From Gammaproteobacteria bacterium (GTDB taxonomy: Bacteria > Pseudomonadota > Gammaproteobacteria > Arenicellales > Poriferihabitantaceae), in NCBI GenBank assembly GCA_024679435.1, contig JAIBDK010000056.1, positions 1 through 10,232 of the forward strand: a stretch of 10,232 nucleotides of DNA, read 5' to 3'. Under the pieces are notes generated by a model, which was not told the DNA's origin, searched no databases, and saw only the letters and a list, made by a program, of their open reading frames with translations. Made by a program: the position numbers and the translations under genes. Below are positions 1 through 6,636 of this stretch, one piece after another; the stretch's first letter is position 1, and every line of letters begins with the position of its first letter.

Positions 1-1
1 G

Positions 2-1132
2 GTTCTGGTCCCTTTGATTACAAAACTCGGCCCAGAAGGTATGAGGGCATTTGCCAAAGCCGGCACCCAGCTTTGGGCAAGCTATGGCTACACCACCGCG
101 CAAGAGGGTCGCAGTTCCCCGGAGGTGGTCGAAATTCTCAAACAGGTTGCGGCAGATGGAGACATACCTATTGACGTCGTCGCCTACCCGGATGTATTAA
201 TCGATCGCGACTACATTTCTGAAAATATATCGAAAGAGTACACCAACGGAGTCCGGGTAGGGGGTGCTAAACTGACTATTGACGGCTCCCCTCAGGGATT
301 CACTGCACTTCGTGACCGGCCCTATTACGATCCAATTGGTAACTATCCACCGGGCTACGCGGGATACGCCGCTGCCTCCATGGAGCAGACTCAGGATTCA
401 ATCCATTGGGCGTATAAAAACAACATCCAGATTATTACCCATTCAAACGGTGAGGGTGCTTCCGACATGCTTCTCGCGTCAATAGAGGCCGCACAGTCAG
501 AATTCGGAACGCCTGATACTCGCCCAGTTCTGATCCACGGTCAGTTCCTGCGGGAAGATCAGGTCGACGATATGAAACGTCTCGAGGTATTTCCGTCTAT
601 TTTTCCGATGCATACATTCTACTGGGGCGACTGGCATCGCGATCATACTGTCGGGCCAGTCAATGCCGAAAACATTTCGCCCACTGGCTGGATTACCCAA
701 CGGGACATGATATTTGGCACGCACCATGATGCACCCGTGGCTTTTCCGGACAGCATGCGCGTTCTGGCGGCCACCGTCACTCGCCGCACACGCTCAGGCG
801 ACATTCTCGGTCCCTATCAAAGGGTCAATGTAATGACAGCCCTGAAGGCGATGACTATCTGGCCAGCATGGCAGCATTTCGAAGAAAACAACAAGGGCAC
901 AATCGAAGTCGGCAAGGTTGCCGATTTTGTCGTTCTCTCTGACGATCCGACCGTTGTCGATCCGGAATCACTCGCCGAACTGACGGTTCTGGTGACGATA
1001 AAGGACGACGAGGTAATTTATAAAGCTCCAACCGGTGTGACCAACGACCGATCAAAAGAGTGGCCCTTTAGCAAAAACCCGGTTGTCGCGCACCAGTTCC
1101 TGGACGCAATCTATGGAATGAGCCACCTTTAG
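2..1132 (+). CDS. YtcJ-type amidohydrolase (amidohydrolase family 3), 3' part, 5' end outside window
   Basis: The reading frame is open from the left edge. The first start-like codon inside the window (TTG at 14) is not needed, and members of this family usually run to roughly 550-620 residues, so about the first third is missing, including the HxH motif expected there. What remains, counted from TTG 14, carries family landmarks: a K-x(4)-DG segment near residues 86-91 (KLTIDGSPQG), a strand ending in THSNGEGA near 142-149 where relatives have HAIGDRA, IHGQ near 174-177, and GTHHDAP near 235-241 where relatives have GSD-P. The end (KGTIEVGKVADFVVLSDDP, about 294-312) is the typical return to the small beta-sandwich. 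These enzymes hydrolyse amide or related C-N bonds in a metal-dependent TIM barrel; the substrate cannot be predicted. The altered HSNGEG and GTHHD motifs suggest a distinct subfamily. The gene is convergent with the cytochrome gene at 1313-2473. Confidence 0.85.
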   Translation, partial: VLVPLITKLGPEGMRAFAKAGTQLWASYGYTTAQEGRSSPEVVEILKQVAADGDIPIDVVAYPDVLIDRDYISENISKEYTNGVRVGGAKLTIDGSPQGFTALRDRPYYDPIGNYPPGYAGYAAASMEQTQDSIHWAYKNNIQIITHSNGEGASDMLLASIEAAQSEFGTPDTRPVLIHGQFLREDQVDDMKRLEVFPSIFPMHTFYWGDWHRDHTVGPVNAENISPTGWITQRDMIFGTHHDAPVAFPDSMRVLAATVTRRTRSGDILGPYQRVNVMTALKAMTIWPAWQHFEENNKGTIEVGKVADFVVLSDDPTVVDPESLAELTVLVTIKDDEVIYKAPTGVTNDRSKEWPFSKNPVVAHQFLDAIYGMSHL

Positions 1133-1218
1133 CCGCAATTATTTTTGTCTTTTCCTTAAACAACTGGCTTTTTTTGAAAGCAGGTGACGGCCCAGATTAA
1201 CCAGACAGGGGGACAAAT

Positions 1219-1284
1219 GTGAGCTGAAAAACAATCCCTTTCCCTCCGGATACGCCAAAAACAGGCTTATGTTGAAAAGCTCAC
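1219..1284. repeat. Inverted repeat in convergent gap, no clear terminator
   Basis: The 180-nt gap 1133-1312 lies between two convergent genes. It contains a 7-bp inverted repeat, GTGAGCT (1219-1225) and AGCTCAC (1278-1284), separated by 52 nt. A weaker AT-rich hairpin, GCTTT-TTTTG-AAAGC, sits at about 1168-1182. Neither is followed by a convincing U-run in either direction. A bidirectional terminator is expected between convergent genes, but I cannot point to a textbook one. Confidence 0.2.
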
Positions 1285-1312
1285 GATAAACCACAACCGT
1301 CAGGCTTCGCCA

Positions 1313-2473
1313 TCAGTTATCGTCACTAAGACTTTTCAGAAAACTGACAAGGTCGTCAATTTCGGTCGTATTCAGGTTCAATGGCTTTAGTATTGATTGA
1401 CCATCGGTGTGTAATCGATCCAGATCGATATGGGAATAGTGCCCTACGACGTCGTGCAATGTTTCAAGGCTTCCGTTATGCATATAAGGGCCGGTTTCTG
1501 CAACAGAACGCAGTCCGGGTATTCGAAACTGGCCGAAACTGTCGTGGCGTTTTCGCAAGAACCGGGTTTTATCGGCGTTTCCAGATTGCGGCTTATCATT
1601 ATACTTTCCAAGTAAACTCAACGGGCTGGTTTTAACGTTCTCGATTCCGCTAAACCGTCCATTATCTACATCTTTTGAGGTGAAATAGGAGATTCCAGTT
1701 TCAGCAAATTCACCGTTTGTAAAATTCGGACCAAAATGACAAACGCTGCATTGCCCCCGCCCACTAAAGAGCTTCAAGCCGCGTTGTGCTGAAATCGGAT
1801 ACCGTTGCATCTGTCGCTGATCTCCCGAAAGCAACGCTATCCTGAACCGATCAAACGAAGTAACCCCGGTAATCTGAGTTTCAAGAAACGCAGCCATTGC
1901 TTTACCAACCAGAACCAGCATCTCTTCATCACTGGACTGTTGCACGGCTTCGCCCTGAAGTTCCATAAACCACCCGCCAAATTCCAGGTCAGATTCATGC
2001 AAGTTACGAACGGCCTGAACCCCATCCATTTCTGCGCGGGAAACAATAGGACGAATATTCTGCATCCACAGGCTGTCGGCATCACCACCCCACCCGAACC
2101 AGCGATTGAACGCAAGATTGGATGTTGTTGTGGTATTTCTAACACCGTCTTCAATGCCCTTGCCCAGAGACAACCCATCAACGAAATTGTTTTCCGGTAC
2201 GTGGCAGGTAGCACACGATATTGATCCATCCCTCGACAACCGCAAATCCGAAAACAGTCGCGCACCGTAGACAATCGCCCGGGGATCACCGGAGAGACGA
2301 TTGCTGGAATCACCTTCAAATACCGGTGGCCATGGTCCATGAGATTGAATAAAGCCCAGCTCTGTTTCCGTAAAAACAACAGAATCTTCAGAAATTACCG
2401 ACAATGAGGCAATCAGCATCACCCCAAACACAATATGCCGGATCCTTGCCATCCTGCTCACACAATTAAACAC
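1313..2473 (-). CDS. Di-haem c-type cytochrome, CcpA/MauG family (cytochrome c peroxidase-like), exported
   Basis: The protein has 386 residues. Two CxxCH haem-attachment motifs are visible, CATCH at residues 87-91 and CSVCH at 242-246, spaced as in bacterial di-haem peroxidases. Family blocks include the segment after the first haem (HVPENNFVDG, then TTSNLAFNRWFGWGGDADSL near 117-134) and RIPGLRSVAETGPYMHNGS near 317-335. The N-terminus has basic residues followed by a hydrophobic stretch (about 9-27), consistent with a Sec signal peptide and periplasmic haem attachment. Family members reduce peroxide or, like MauG and MbnH, oxidise side chains of partner proteins; sequence alone does not decide which. 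The start is uncertain: GTG 2473 lies 14 nt after the preceding stop and has no clear ribosome site, while an ATG at 2452 would still leave a good signal peptide. It is last in a three-gene run, behind a small YtkA-like protein. Confidence 0.9.
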   Translation of the reverse strand: MFNCVSRMARIRHIVFGVMLIASLSVISEDSVVFTETELGFIQSHGPWPPVFEGDSSNRLSGDPRAIVYGARLFSDLRLSRDGSISCATCHVPENNFVDGLSLGKGIEDGVRNTTTTSNLAFNRWFGWGGDADSLWMQNIRPIVSRAEMDGVQAVRNLHESDLEFGGWFMELQGEAVQQSSDEEMLVLVGKAMAAFLETQITGVTSFDRFRIALLSGDQRQMQRYPISAQRGLKLFSGRGQCSVCHFGPNFTNGEFAETGISYFTSKDVDNGRFSGIENVKTSPLSLLGKYNDKPQSGNADKTRFLRKRHDSFGQFRIPGLRSVAETGPYMHNGSLETLHDVVGHYSHIDLDRLHTDGQSILKPLNLNTTEIDDLVSFLKSLSDDN

Positions 2474-2487
2474 CGAAAAAATAAATG

Positions 2488-2919
2488 TTAAATATCAACA
2501 AATGAATAGACATGACGCGTTCCGGCTTCGGATCCCAGACTAAATTCAAACCGCCATCGACCCGGCATGTGAAACAAAAAGCCCTGAGCAAAAAAATGCC
2601 CTGCATTGTTAGCGCTGACTTTTGGCTCATAGTTCATACCGTGGCCGTGAGCCGGCATCGAAGCATCAACGCCAAGTGTTCCCGACCAGGGCTCATCTCC
2701 GGCACATACCAAAAGATTCATAACAAATAATTCGCCAACCGCAATTTGAACCGGATCAGTACGGTAATGCACCACCACATTTTCATCTTCACTTGCGCCT
2801 TCTTCAGGAACCCCTACCGGATCTTCTGATATGAAGTCTTTGGGCACGTCCGGACAGTTCGCGTAGGCCGAGACAGATGCTGTCACCAGCACCAATATCA
2901 ATGCTTTTAGTAAGTTCAC
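2488..2919 (-). CDS. Small secreted YtkA/FixH-like protein, His/Met-rich, possible copper binder
   Basis: The protein has 143 residues with a clear Sec signal peptide: Lys at position 5, hydrophobic 6-17, likely cleavage after SAYA at residue 20. The mature part looks like a single immunoglobulin-like beta domain of the YtkA/FixH type: a strand ending in VGELFVMNLLVC, then MPAHGHGMNYEPKV (88-101), then a Gly-His-Phe segment and FLFHMPGRWRFEFSL (114-128). Met88, His91, His93, Met95, His108, His117 and Met118 could form a Cu(I)/Cu(II) site; Cys22 and Cys72 could form a disulfide. Trp78 and Trp122 are also present, which matters because it neighbours a MauG-type enzyme. The GTG start overlaps the stop of the upstream amidohydrolase gene in GTGA, showing translational coupling. 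The domain assignment is by motif recognition; copper binding is inference. Confidence 0.75.
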   Translation of the reverse strand: MNLLKALILVLVTASVSAYANCPDVPKDFISEDPVGVPEEGASEDENVVVHYRTDPVQIAVGELFVMNLLVCAGDEPWSGTLGVDASMPAHGHGMNYEPKVSANNAGHFFAQGFLFHMPGRWRFEFSLGSEAGTRHVYSFVDI

Positions 2920-3776
2920 TTTCCCAGGCTTTCCATCAATCTCTCAGCATTTTTCCAGGCGATGTTATGAGCGACCTCACTGGGCAGGTCTTGCAACCAG
3001 ACGCGTGCACTGTCTGCATTTTCGATCACATAATACCAACGCTCTGGGGTATAGGTATCGGTACCAAGCAAAAATCGATCTGGATATTTGACAAAAAGCC
3101 GACGCCATTCACTCGTCACCCTGCCATCTCTCTCATGCTCAAAACGAAATGCCAGATCCGCCCAAAGATTAGGATACAGACTCAGCATTCTGTCTACTTC
3201 GCTACTGTTTTCAAAACCTGAATGCGCCCATAACACAACGGCTTTCGGGTTATAGGAAAATATGTTTTCCACTGCGTCGGAATCTGAATGAGCATGCAGA
3301 AATATACGATACTCTAATGCCAAATCAATGACGGCGCGAAGAACGGGCAGGTCAATATCATCACCAAAAGCATGAAACTCCCCAATGCCGGCATAATAGT
3401 TGCTCGCAAGCAGACTCTTGAGCATCCCGGGCACCGTTTCATCATACATCCATGAACCTAACTCACCGCGCTTTCGGTAAGGGCGTAACACCGGAACAAT
3501 AAGCGCCGGATCCAGAGCATACAGTTTTTGTGTGCCCTGATCGCTGGAGCTGGAGACAAACGCTTTTCTCAACCCGGCCTTTCGGAGCAGGGAAATTGCT
3601 TTCTGCGGCGGTGTACGTTCCCATGCATCATGGGAATAATGGATATGAGCATCAACTAGCCCAGGGAAATTGTGTTGTGCCTGTGCTAATCCGTCGGCCC
3701 ACCATAAAAGCGTTCCAACTATTATCAATACAAGATGCTTATATGCCGAATTTCTAACCTGTTTTCCGTCTGTCAC
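2916..3776 (-). CDS. Exported amidohydrolase-family (amidohydrolase 2-like) TIM-barrel metal hydrolase
   Basis: The protein has 286 residues. A basic N-terminus and hydrophobic segment (about 12-28) end in GLAQAQ, a likely signal-peptidase site near residue 33, so the enzyme is probably periplasmic. The mature domain starts at once with the metal motif VDAHIHY (H44, H46). It continues with GEFH (E133), LHAHSD (H161, H163), WAHSGF (H185) and LLGTDT (D240), the ordered metal and catalytic set of the amidohydrolase superfamily; NIAWKNAERL (271-280) is the typical C-terminal helix of the family-2 branch. It hydrolyses or decarboxylates an unknown substrate. The start is GTG 3776, 27 nt after the parB stop, with no strong ribosome site. 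It opens a three-gene unit with the YtkA-like protein and the di-haem cytochrome. Export is unusual for this family and ties it to its periplasmic neighbours. Confidence 0.85.
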   Translation of the reverse strand: MTDGKQVRNSAYKHLVLIIVGTLLWWADGLAQAQHNFPGLVDAHIHYSHDAWERTPPQKAISLLRKAGLRKAFVSSSSDQGTQKLYALDPALIVPVLRPYRKRGELGSWMYDETVPGMLKSLLASNYYAGIGEFHAFGDDIDLPVLRAVIDLALEYRIFLHAHSDSDAVENIFSYNPKAVVLWAHSGFENSSEVDRMLSLYPNLWADLAFRFEHERDGRVTSEWRRLFVKYPDRFLLGTDTYTPERWYYVIENADSARVWLQDLPSEVAHNIAWKNAERLMESLGK

Positions 3777-3782
3777 TTTGTA

Positions 3783-3798
3783 AACAACCGAAGCCGTT
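3783..3798 (-). terminator. UUCG-capped hairpin between parB and the exported amidohydrolase
   Basis: In the 27-nt gap, the minus-strand RNA reads AACGGC-UUCG-GUUGUU, a 6-bp stem with two G-U pairs closed by a C(UUCG)G tetraloop. It lies 5 nt after the parB stop. Only UACAAA follows, so it is a weak terminator at best. It may instead attenuate transcription or stabilise the 3' end of the par mRNA while letting some read-through reach the next gene. Confidence 0.35.
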
Positions 3799-3803
3799 GC
3801 TAA

Positions 3804-4763
3804 CTATTTTATCCTCTCAAGAATACCGTCGAGTTCATCAAGAGAATGATAATGTATTACAAGTTTTCCTTTTTTAGCGCCATGCTGAATATTCACCTGG
3901 GCACCAATTCGAGTTGACAGCTCGTCTTCCAGTCTCGAAATATCCGCGCTCACCCCTGCCGTCTTCAACTTATCAACTTTTGTAGAACCCCCGCGAATCA
4001 GGCTTTTCACAAGTTGCTCAGTCTGTCGAACTGACAAGCCTTTCGCCCTTACACGAGTTGCAATCTCAGGCTGATCATTTTCCTGTAAACTCAGCAGAGC
4101 CCGGGCATGTCCCATATTGACTTCTTCAGATTCAAGCATCTCCTGAACTTTAGGATGCAGAGCCAGAAGACGTAACAAATTTGTTACCTGCGCGCGCGAG
4201 CAACCTACCGCCTCAGAAATTTCCTGATGGGTAAGTCCAAATTCATCCAGCAGACGATTATAGCCCCTGGCTTCTTCCATGGCATTGAGATCTTCTCGCT
4301 GAATATTCTCGATCAGACCGACGGCCATCGCTGTCTGATCTGTAATTTCCCGCACTACCGCGGGTACCGTCTGAAGCCCAGCAAGCTGCGCACCACGCCA
4401 GCGTCGCTCACCGGCAATGATTTCGTATTTTCCTCTGGCAACAGGGCGAACCAGCAGTGGCTGAAGTACACCCTGGCTTCTGATCGATTCGCCGAGCTCT
4501 GCCAGAGCCTGTTTGTCCATTCTGACTCTCGGCTGATATTGTCCTCGTTGCAACTGATCTAAAGGCAAGTCACGAAACCCTAAAAGATTCTTGTCACCCT
4601 CATTGGCTGGTTTGGCAAGCGTTGCCAAAGCTGGCTGAGCGGACTGATTTACCGAACCCTCCAGTGCCTGAGTGGCGTCCTGGAAGTCCCCCTGAGTTGT
4701 TGCTTTTACATCACCCAGCAAAGCACCGAGTCCTCTGCCAAGACGCGCTTTCTTTTTAACCAT
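3804..4763 (-). CDS. parB: Chromosome-partitioning protein ParB (parS-binding CTPase)
   Basis: The protein has 319 residues, normal for chromosomal ParB. The N-terminal LGRGLGALLG (8-17) is the conserved motif that contacts ParA. The N-terminal nucleotide-binding domain carries QYQPR (75-79), GERRWRG (118-124) and ENIQRED (152-158), the boxes that bind CTP and allow clamp sliding. A helix-turn-helix follows at about 178-200 (LTHQEISEAVGCSRAQVTNLL) and reads parS. The last 45 residues are the dimerisation domain. It loads at parS, spreads on the chromosome near the origin and stimulates the ParA ATPase. The ATG start overlaps the parA stop by one base (TAATG) and has GGAG 10 nt upstream inside parA, so the two are translated as a coupled pair. 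No canonical parS (a core with CACGTG) occurs in this window. Confidence 0.98.
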   Translation of the reverse strand: MVKKKARLGRGLGALLGDVKATTQGDFQDATQALEGSVNQSAQPALATLAKPANEGDKNLLGFRDLPLDQLQRGQYQPRVRMDKQALAELGESIRSQGVLQPLLVRPVARGKYEIIAGERRWRGAQLAGLQTVPAVVREITDQTAMAVGLIENIQREDLNAMEEARGYNRLLDEFGLTHQEISEAVGCSRAQVTNLLRLLALHPKVQEMLESEEVNMGHARALLSLQENDQPEIATRVRAKGLSVRQTEQLVKSLIRGGSTKVDKLKTAGVSADISRLEDELSTRIGAQVNIQHGAKKGKLVIHYHSLDELDGILERIK

Positions 4764-5560
4764 TATTCGGATTCTCCTGATTCAACGGAGGGGGTAACAC
4801 GCTGTTTCCTTCGCAATAATTCACATGCCAGCGCCAGATAGGCCTGTGATCCTGCGCATTTTCGGTCATATTCCAGCACCGGTTTGCCATAACTTGGTGC
4901 CTCTGCGAGTCGAACGTTTCGAGGTATTACCGTTCGATAAAGACGATCAGGAAAGTGCTCCTGCAACTGCTGGGACACTTCTACTGCCAACCCGTTTCGG
5001 CCATCGTACAAGGTACGAACCAGACCCGATATGCCAAGCTCCGGATTCAATCCTTCTTTCACCAGGCCAATAGTTTCCACGAGACTGGTCAGGCCCTCCA
5101 GCGCATAGTATTCGCACTGCACAGGAATGAGAACTTCGTTAGCGGCAGTAAGTGCGTTCACGGTGAGAATATTCAACGAGGGCGCACAATCAATAAGAAT
5201 AATATCGTAATTTTCCCTGACCACAGAAAGCGCATTTCTGAGTCGGTAATCATGTTGATCCAGATCGTTCATTTCCACCTGAGCGCCCGCAAGATCGGGA
5301 TGTGACGGCAATACATCAAACCGAAACTCAGTGTGCTGAATAGCATTAGCAATGTCATCCTCGCCCAGCAAAACTTCATAAACCGTTGTCTCAAGCTCAC
5401 GCATCGGAATACCGGAACCCACCGTGGCATTCCCCTGGGGGTCCATATCAATCAGCAATACGCGGCTACCGGCATGCGTCAGTGAAGAGGCAAGATTGAT
5501 TGCTGTCGTGGTCTTACCCACACCGCCTTTCTGGTTGGTTATTGCAATTATTCGGGTCAA
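4763..5560 (-). CDS. parA: Chromosome-partitioning ATPase ParA (Soj-type)
   Basis: The protein has 265 residues, the short ParA/Soj form without an N-terminal DNA-binding domain. It carries a deviant Walker A motif KGGVGKTTT (11-19) with the signature lysine, the A' motif DMDPQGNAT (38-46) and Walker B IILIDCAPS (120-128). It is an ATP-dependent dimer that binds nucleoid DNA and is released by ParB, driving origin segregation. The start is TTG 5560: the frame has a stop four codons further up and no ATG in between, and the resulting N-terminus (MTRIIAITNQ) is exactly family-like. No Shine-Dalgarno sequence is visible, so weak initiation is likely. A 196-nt spacer with a perfect dyad separates it from rsmG, suggesting its own promoter. 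Confidence 0.97.
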   Translation of the reverse strand: MTRIIAITNQKGGVGKTTTAINLASSLTHAGSRVLLIDMDPQGNATVGSGIPMRELETTVYEVLLGEDDIANAIQHTEFRFDVLPSHPDLAGAQVEMNDLDQHDYRLRNALSVVRENYDIILIDCAPSLNILTVNALTAANEVLIPVQCEYYALEGLTSLVETIGLVKEGLNPELGISGLVRTLYDGRNGLAVEVSQQLQEHFPDRLYRTVIPRNVRLAEAPSYGKPVLEYDRKCAGSQAYLALACELLRRKQRVTPSVESGESE

Positions 5561-5679
5561 TTTGATGATCTAGTTACTGATGTTTTTACAACGACTATTT
5601 AATATTGATTTCGATTCTTATTGCTGTGAAGCTTCTCAGAGTCTACCTTAATACGCTGCTTGTAAAACTATTTCCGGCT

Positions 5680-5697
5680 CGAATGACAAATCATTCG
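5680..5697. promoter_or_regulatory. Perfect 7-bp dyad in the rsmG-parA spacer (possible operator)
   Basis: CGAATGA-CAAA-TCATTCG is a perfect inverted repeat with 11 bp between arm centres, one helical turn, as expected for a dimeric helix-turn-helix regulator. It lies about 120 nt upstream of the parA start. No U-run follows on the minus strand, so it is a poor terminator for rsmG. The rest of 5561-5756 is AT-rich and shows only weak promoter-like hexamers. Confidence 0.4.
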
Positions 5698-5734
5698 GTT
5701 ATTTCAACCAACGGTCTATGATCTTTGGTATGAC

Positions 5735-5751
5735 GGTCCTCTTTAGAGGCC
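5735..5751 (-). terminator. Hairpin just after rsmG stop, terminator-like without U-run
   Basis: Five nt after the rsmG stop, the minus-strand RNA folds as GGCCUC-UAAA-GAGG(A)CC, a 6-bp GC-rich stem with one bulged A. It is followed by GUCAUACC rather than U residues. It may mark the rsmG 3' end, perhaps with factor-dependent termination. Confidence 0.3.
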
Positions 5752-5756
5752 TATCG

Positions 5757-6398
5757 CTAAAAGTCGATAATAACCAGATGCCGTTCAGCTTGCAGAAAGG
5801 GTACCGACAACTTTTGGGCCTGTATATTCATCTCGGCAAGGCGCGCATGATCAACTTTCAGCTGCTCTATTTCTTCAACAGGTTCCGCACCTTTCATAGC
5901 CACCAGACGCGTACCGTTTCCCAGCACACCTTCACACAGCCCCACCATATTTGAAAGAGAGGTAAAAGCTCTGGCGGTAAGCGTATCAAATTTTGTCTCT
6001 GACTTGTAATTTTCCACTCTGCAGTTTTCAAGGACAACGTTCTCCAGGCCCAGTCGCCCCTGAACATGACGCAAAAACTGCACCCTTTTCCCGCGACTGT
6101 CCAGCAGCACCACATCAAGTGCTGGCGCGACAATTGCCAGAGGCAAACCGGGAAAGCCCCCTCCCGTCCCCACATCCAGTAAACGTCCGGGTTTTACCCA
6201 TGGGAAGATCGCCAGCGAATCAAGCAGGTGCTGCACAACCATATCTACCGGCTCCGTAATCGCCGTCAGATTGTGGGTTCGATTCCATTTTTCTAGAAGC
6301 TGAACGTGGGTTAACAAACTCTGTGCCTGATTCTCGTGAAGGTCAAGGCCAAGCGCATCGCACCCCGCCATTAAAACCTCTTTCACGTTTTCAGTCAT
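5757..6398 (-). CDS. rsmG: 16S rRNA (guanine-527 N7) methyltransferase RsmG (GidB)
   Basis: The protein has 213 residues, the standard length. HLLDSLAI (57-64) is the family signature upstream of the Rossmann fold. The SAM-binding loop is LLDVGTGGGFPGLPLAI (73-89), followed by VVLLDSRGKRVQFLR (96-110), TARAFTSL (141-148) and AMKG (167-170), all typical of RsmG. It transfers a methyl group from S-adenosylmethionine to N7 of G527 in 16S rRNA in the 30S subunit; loss is known to give low-level streptomycin resistance. The ATG start has AGG 9 nt upstream. It precedes parA as in most gammaproteobacteria, but the usual upstream partner mnmG is missing; a divergent glycosyltransferase gene occupies that side. 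Confidence 0.97.
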   Translation of the reverse strand: MTENVKEVLMAGCDALGLDLHENQAQSLLTHVQLLEKWNRTHNLTAITEPVDMVVQHLLDSLAIFPWVKPGRLLDVGTGGGFPGLPLAIVAPALDVVLLDSRGKRVQFLRHVQGRLGLENVVLENCRVENYKSETKFDTLTARAFTSLSNMVGLCEGVLGNGTRLVAMKGAEPVEEIEQLKVDHARLAEMNIQAQKLSVPFLQAERHLVIIDF

Positions 6399-6583
6399 AA
6401 GCAGAACCTATTTTAACAAAACCTTCCGCTTTCTCCACTTTTTAAACGTCCTACGGTGATTGTCAGGGTAGAAGTGTACTTGAAACATACTCTATTGATC
6501 AGGGTTATGTGGATTCCAAGATTCTGAAAAAATTAATTTGAGATTCAAAATGATCATTCATGTTTTAATAAGCGTCTCATAAC

Positions 6584-6613
6584 TTGAACGACCGCCCTCT
6601 GACCATCTATACC
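6584..6613 (+). promoter_or_regulatory. Candidate sigma-70 promoter for the glycosyltransferase gene
   Basis: TTGAAC (6584-6589) and TATACC (6608-6613) are separated by 18 nt, with 4 of 6 matches each to the -35 and -10 consensus. Transcription would start near 6619-6620, giving a leader of only about 17 nt before the TTG start and no visible Shine-Dalgarno sequence. Confidence 0.4.
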
Positions 6614-6627
6614 GTGATTAATCACGG
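6612..6627. promoter_or_regulatory. Perfect 16-bp palindrome at the predicted transcription start (operator candidate)
   Basis: CCGTGATTAATCACGG is a gapless perfect palindrome. Its centre (6619/6620) coincides with the start point predicted from the promoter at 6584-6613, and it ends 9 nt before the TTG start codon. This is where a repressor dimer would block transcription. As RNA it could also fold and hinder initiation. Confidence 0.5.
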
Positions 6628-6636
6628 CCTCAAACA

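Larger units (their letters stand above)
6399..6636. other. Divergent intergenic region between rsmG and glycosyltransferase
   Basis: These 238 nt must carry promoters for both flanking genes. I see a fair plus-strand promoter at 6584-6613 and a palindrome at 6612-6627, listed separately. For rsmG only weak hexamers are visible (CTGACA-like near 6447-6452 on the minus strand, without a well-spaced -10). A lone TGTGGATTC (6509-6517) matches 7 of 9 DnaA-box positions and two GATC sites occur, too little to call an origin. Confidence 0.5.

Noticed and set aside
1381..1635. Plus-strand open frame opposite the di-haem cytochrome gene
   Set aside because: It lies wholly antisense to a gene with clear haem motifs and has no family-like composition; the same applies to the plus-strand frame at 1805-2224.
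2474..2487. Separate promoter for the di-haem cytochrome gene
   Set aside because: The 14-nt gap is too short for one; coupling to the YtkA-like gene explains expression.
5993..6259. Plus-strand frame opposite rsmG
   Set aside because: Antisense shadow of the well-supported methyltransferase; Pro-rich translation with no recognisable motif.
6376..6395. parS-like half site (TCTTTCACGT) inside the start of rsmG
   Set aside because: Only the left half matches the parS consensus; the right half is lost and there is no CACGTG core. No canonical parS occurs in the window.
6500..6560. Possible replication origin elements (one DnaA-box-like TGTGGATTC, two GATC sites)
   Set aside because: A single 7-of-9 match without a box cluster or AT-rich unwinding repeats is at chance level for an AT-rich spacer.
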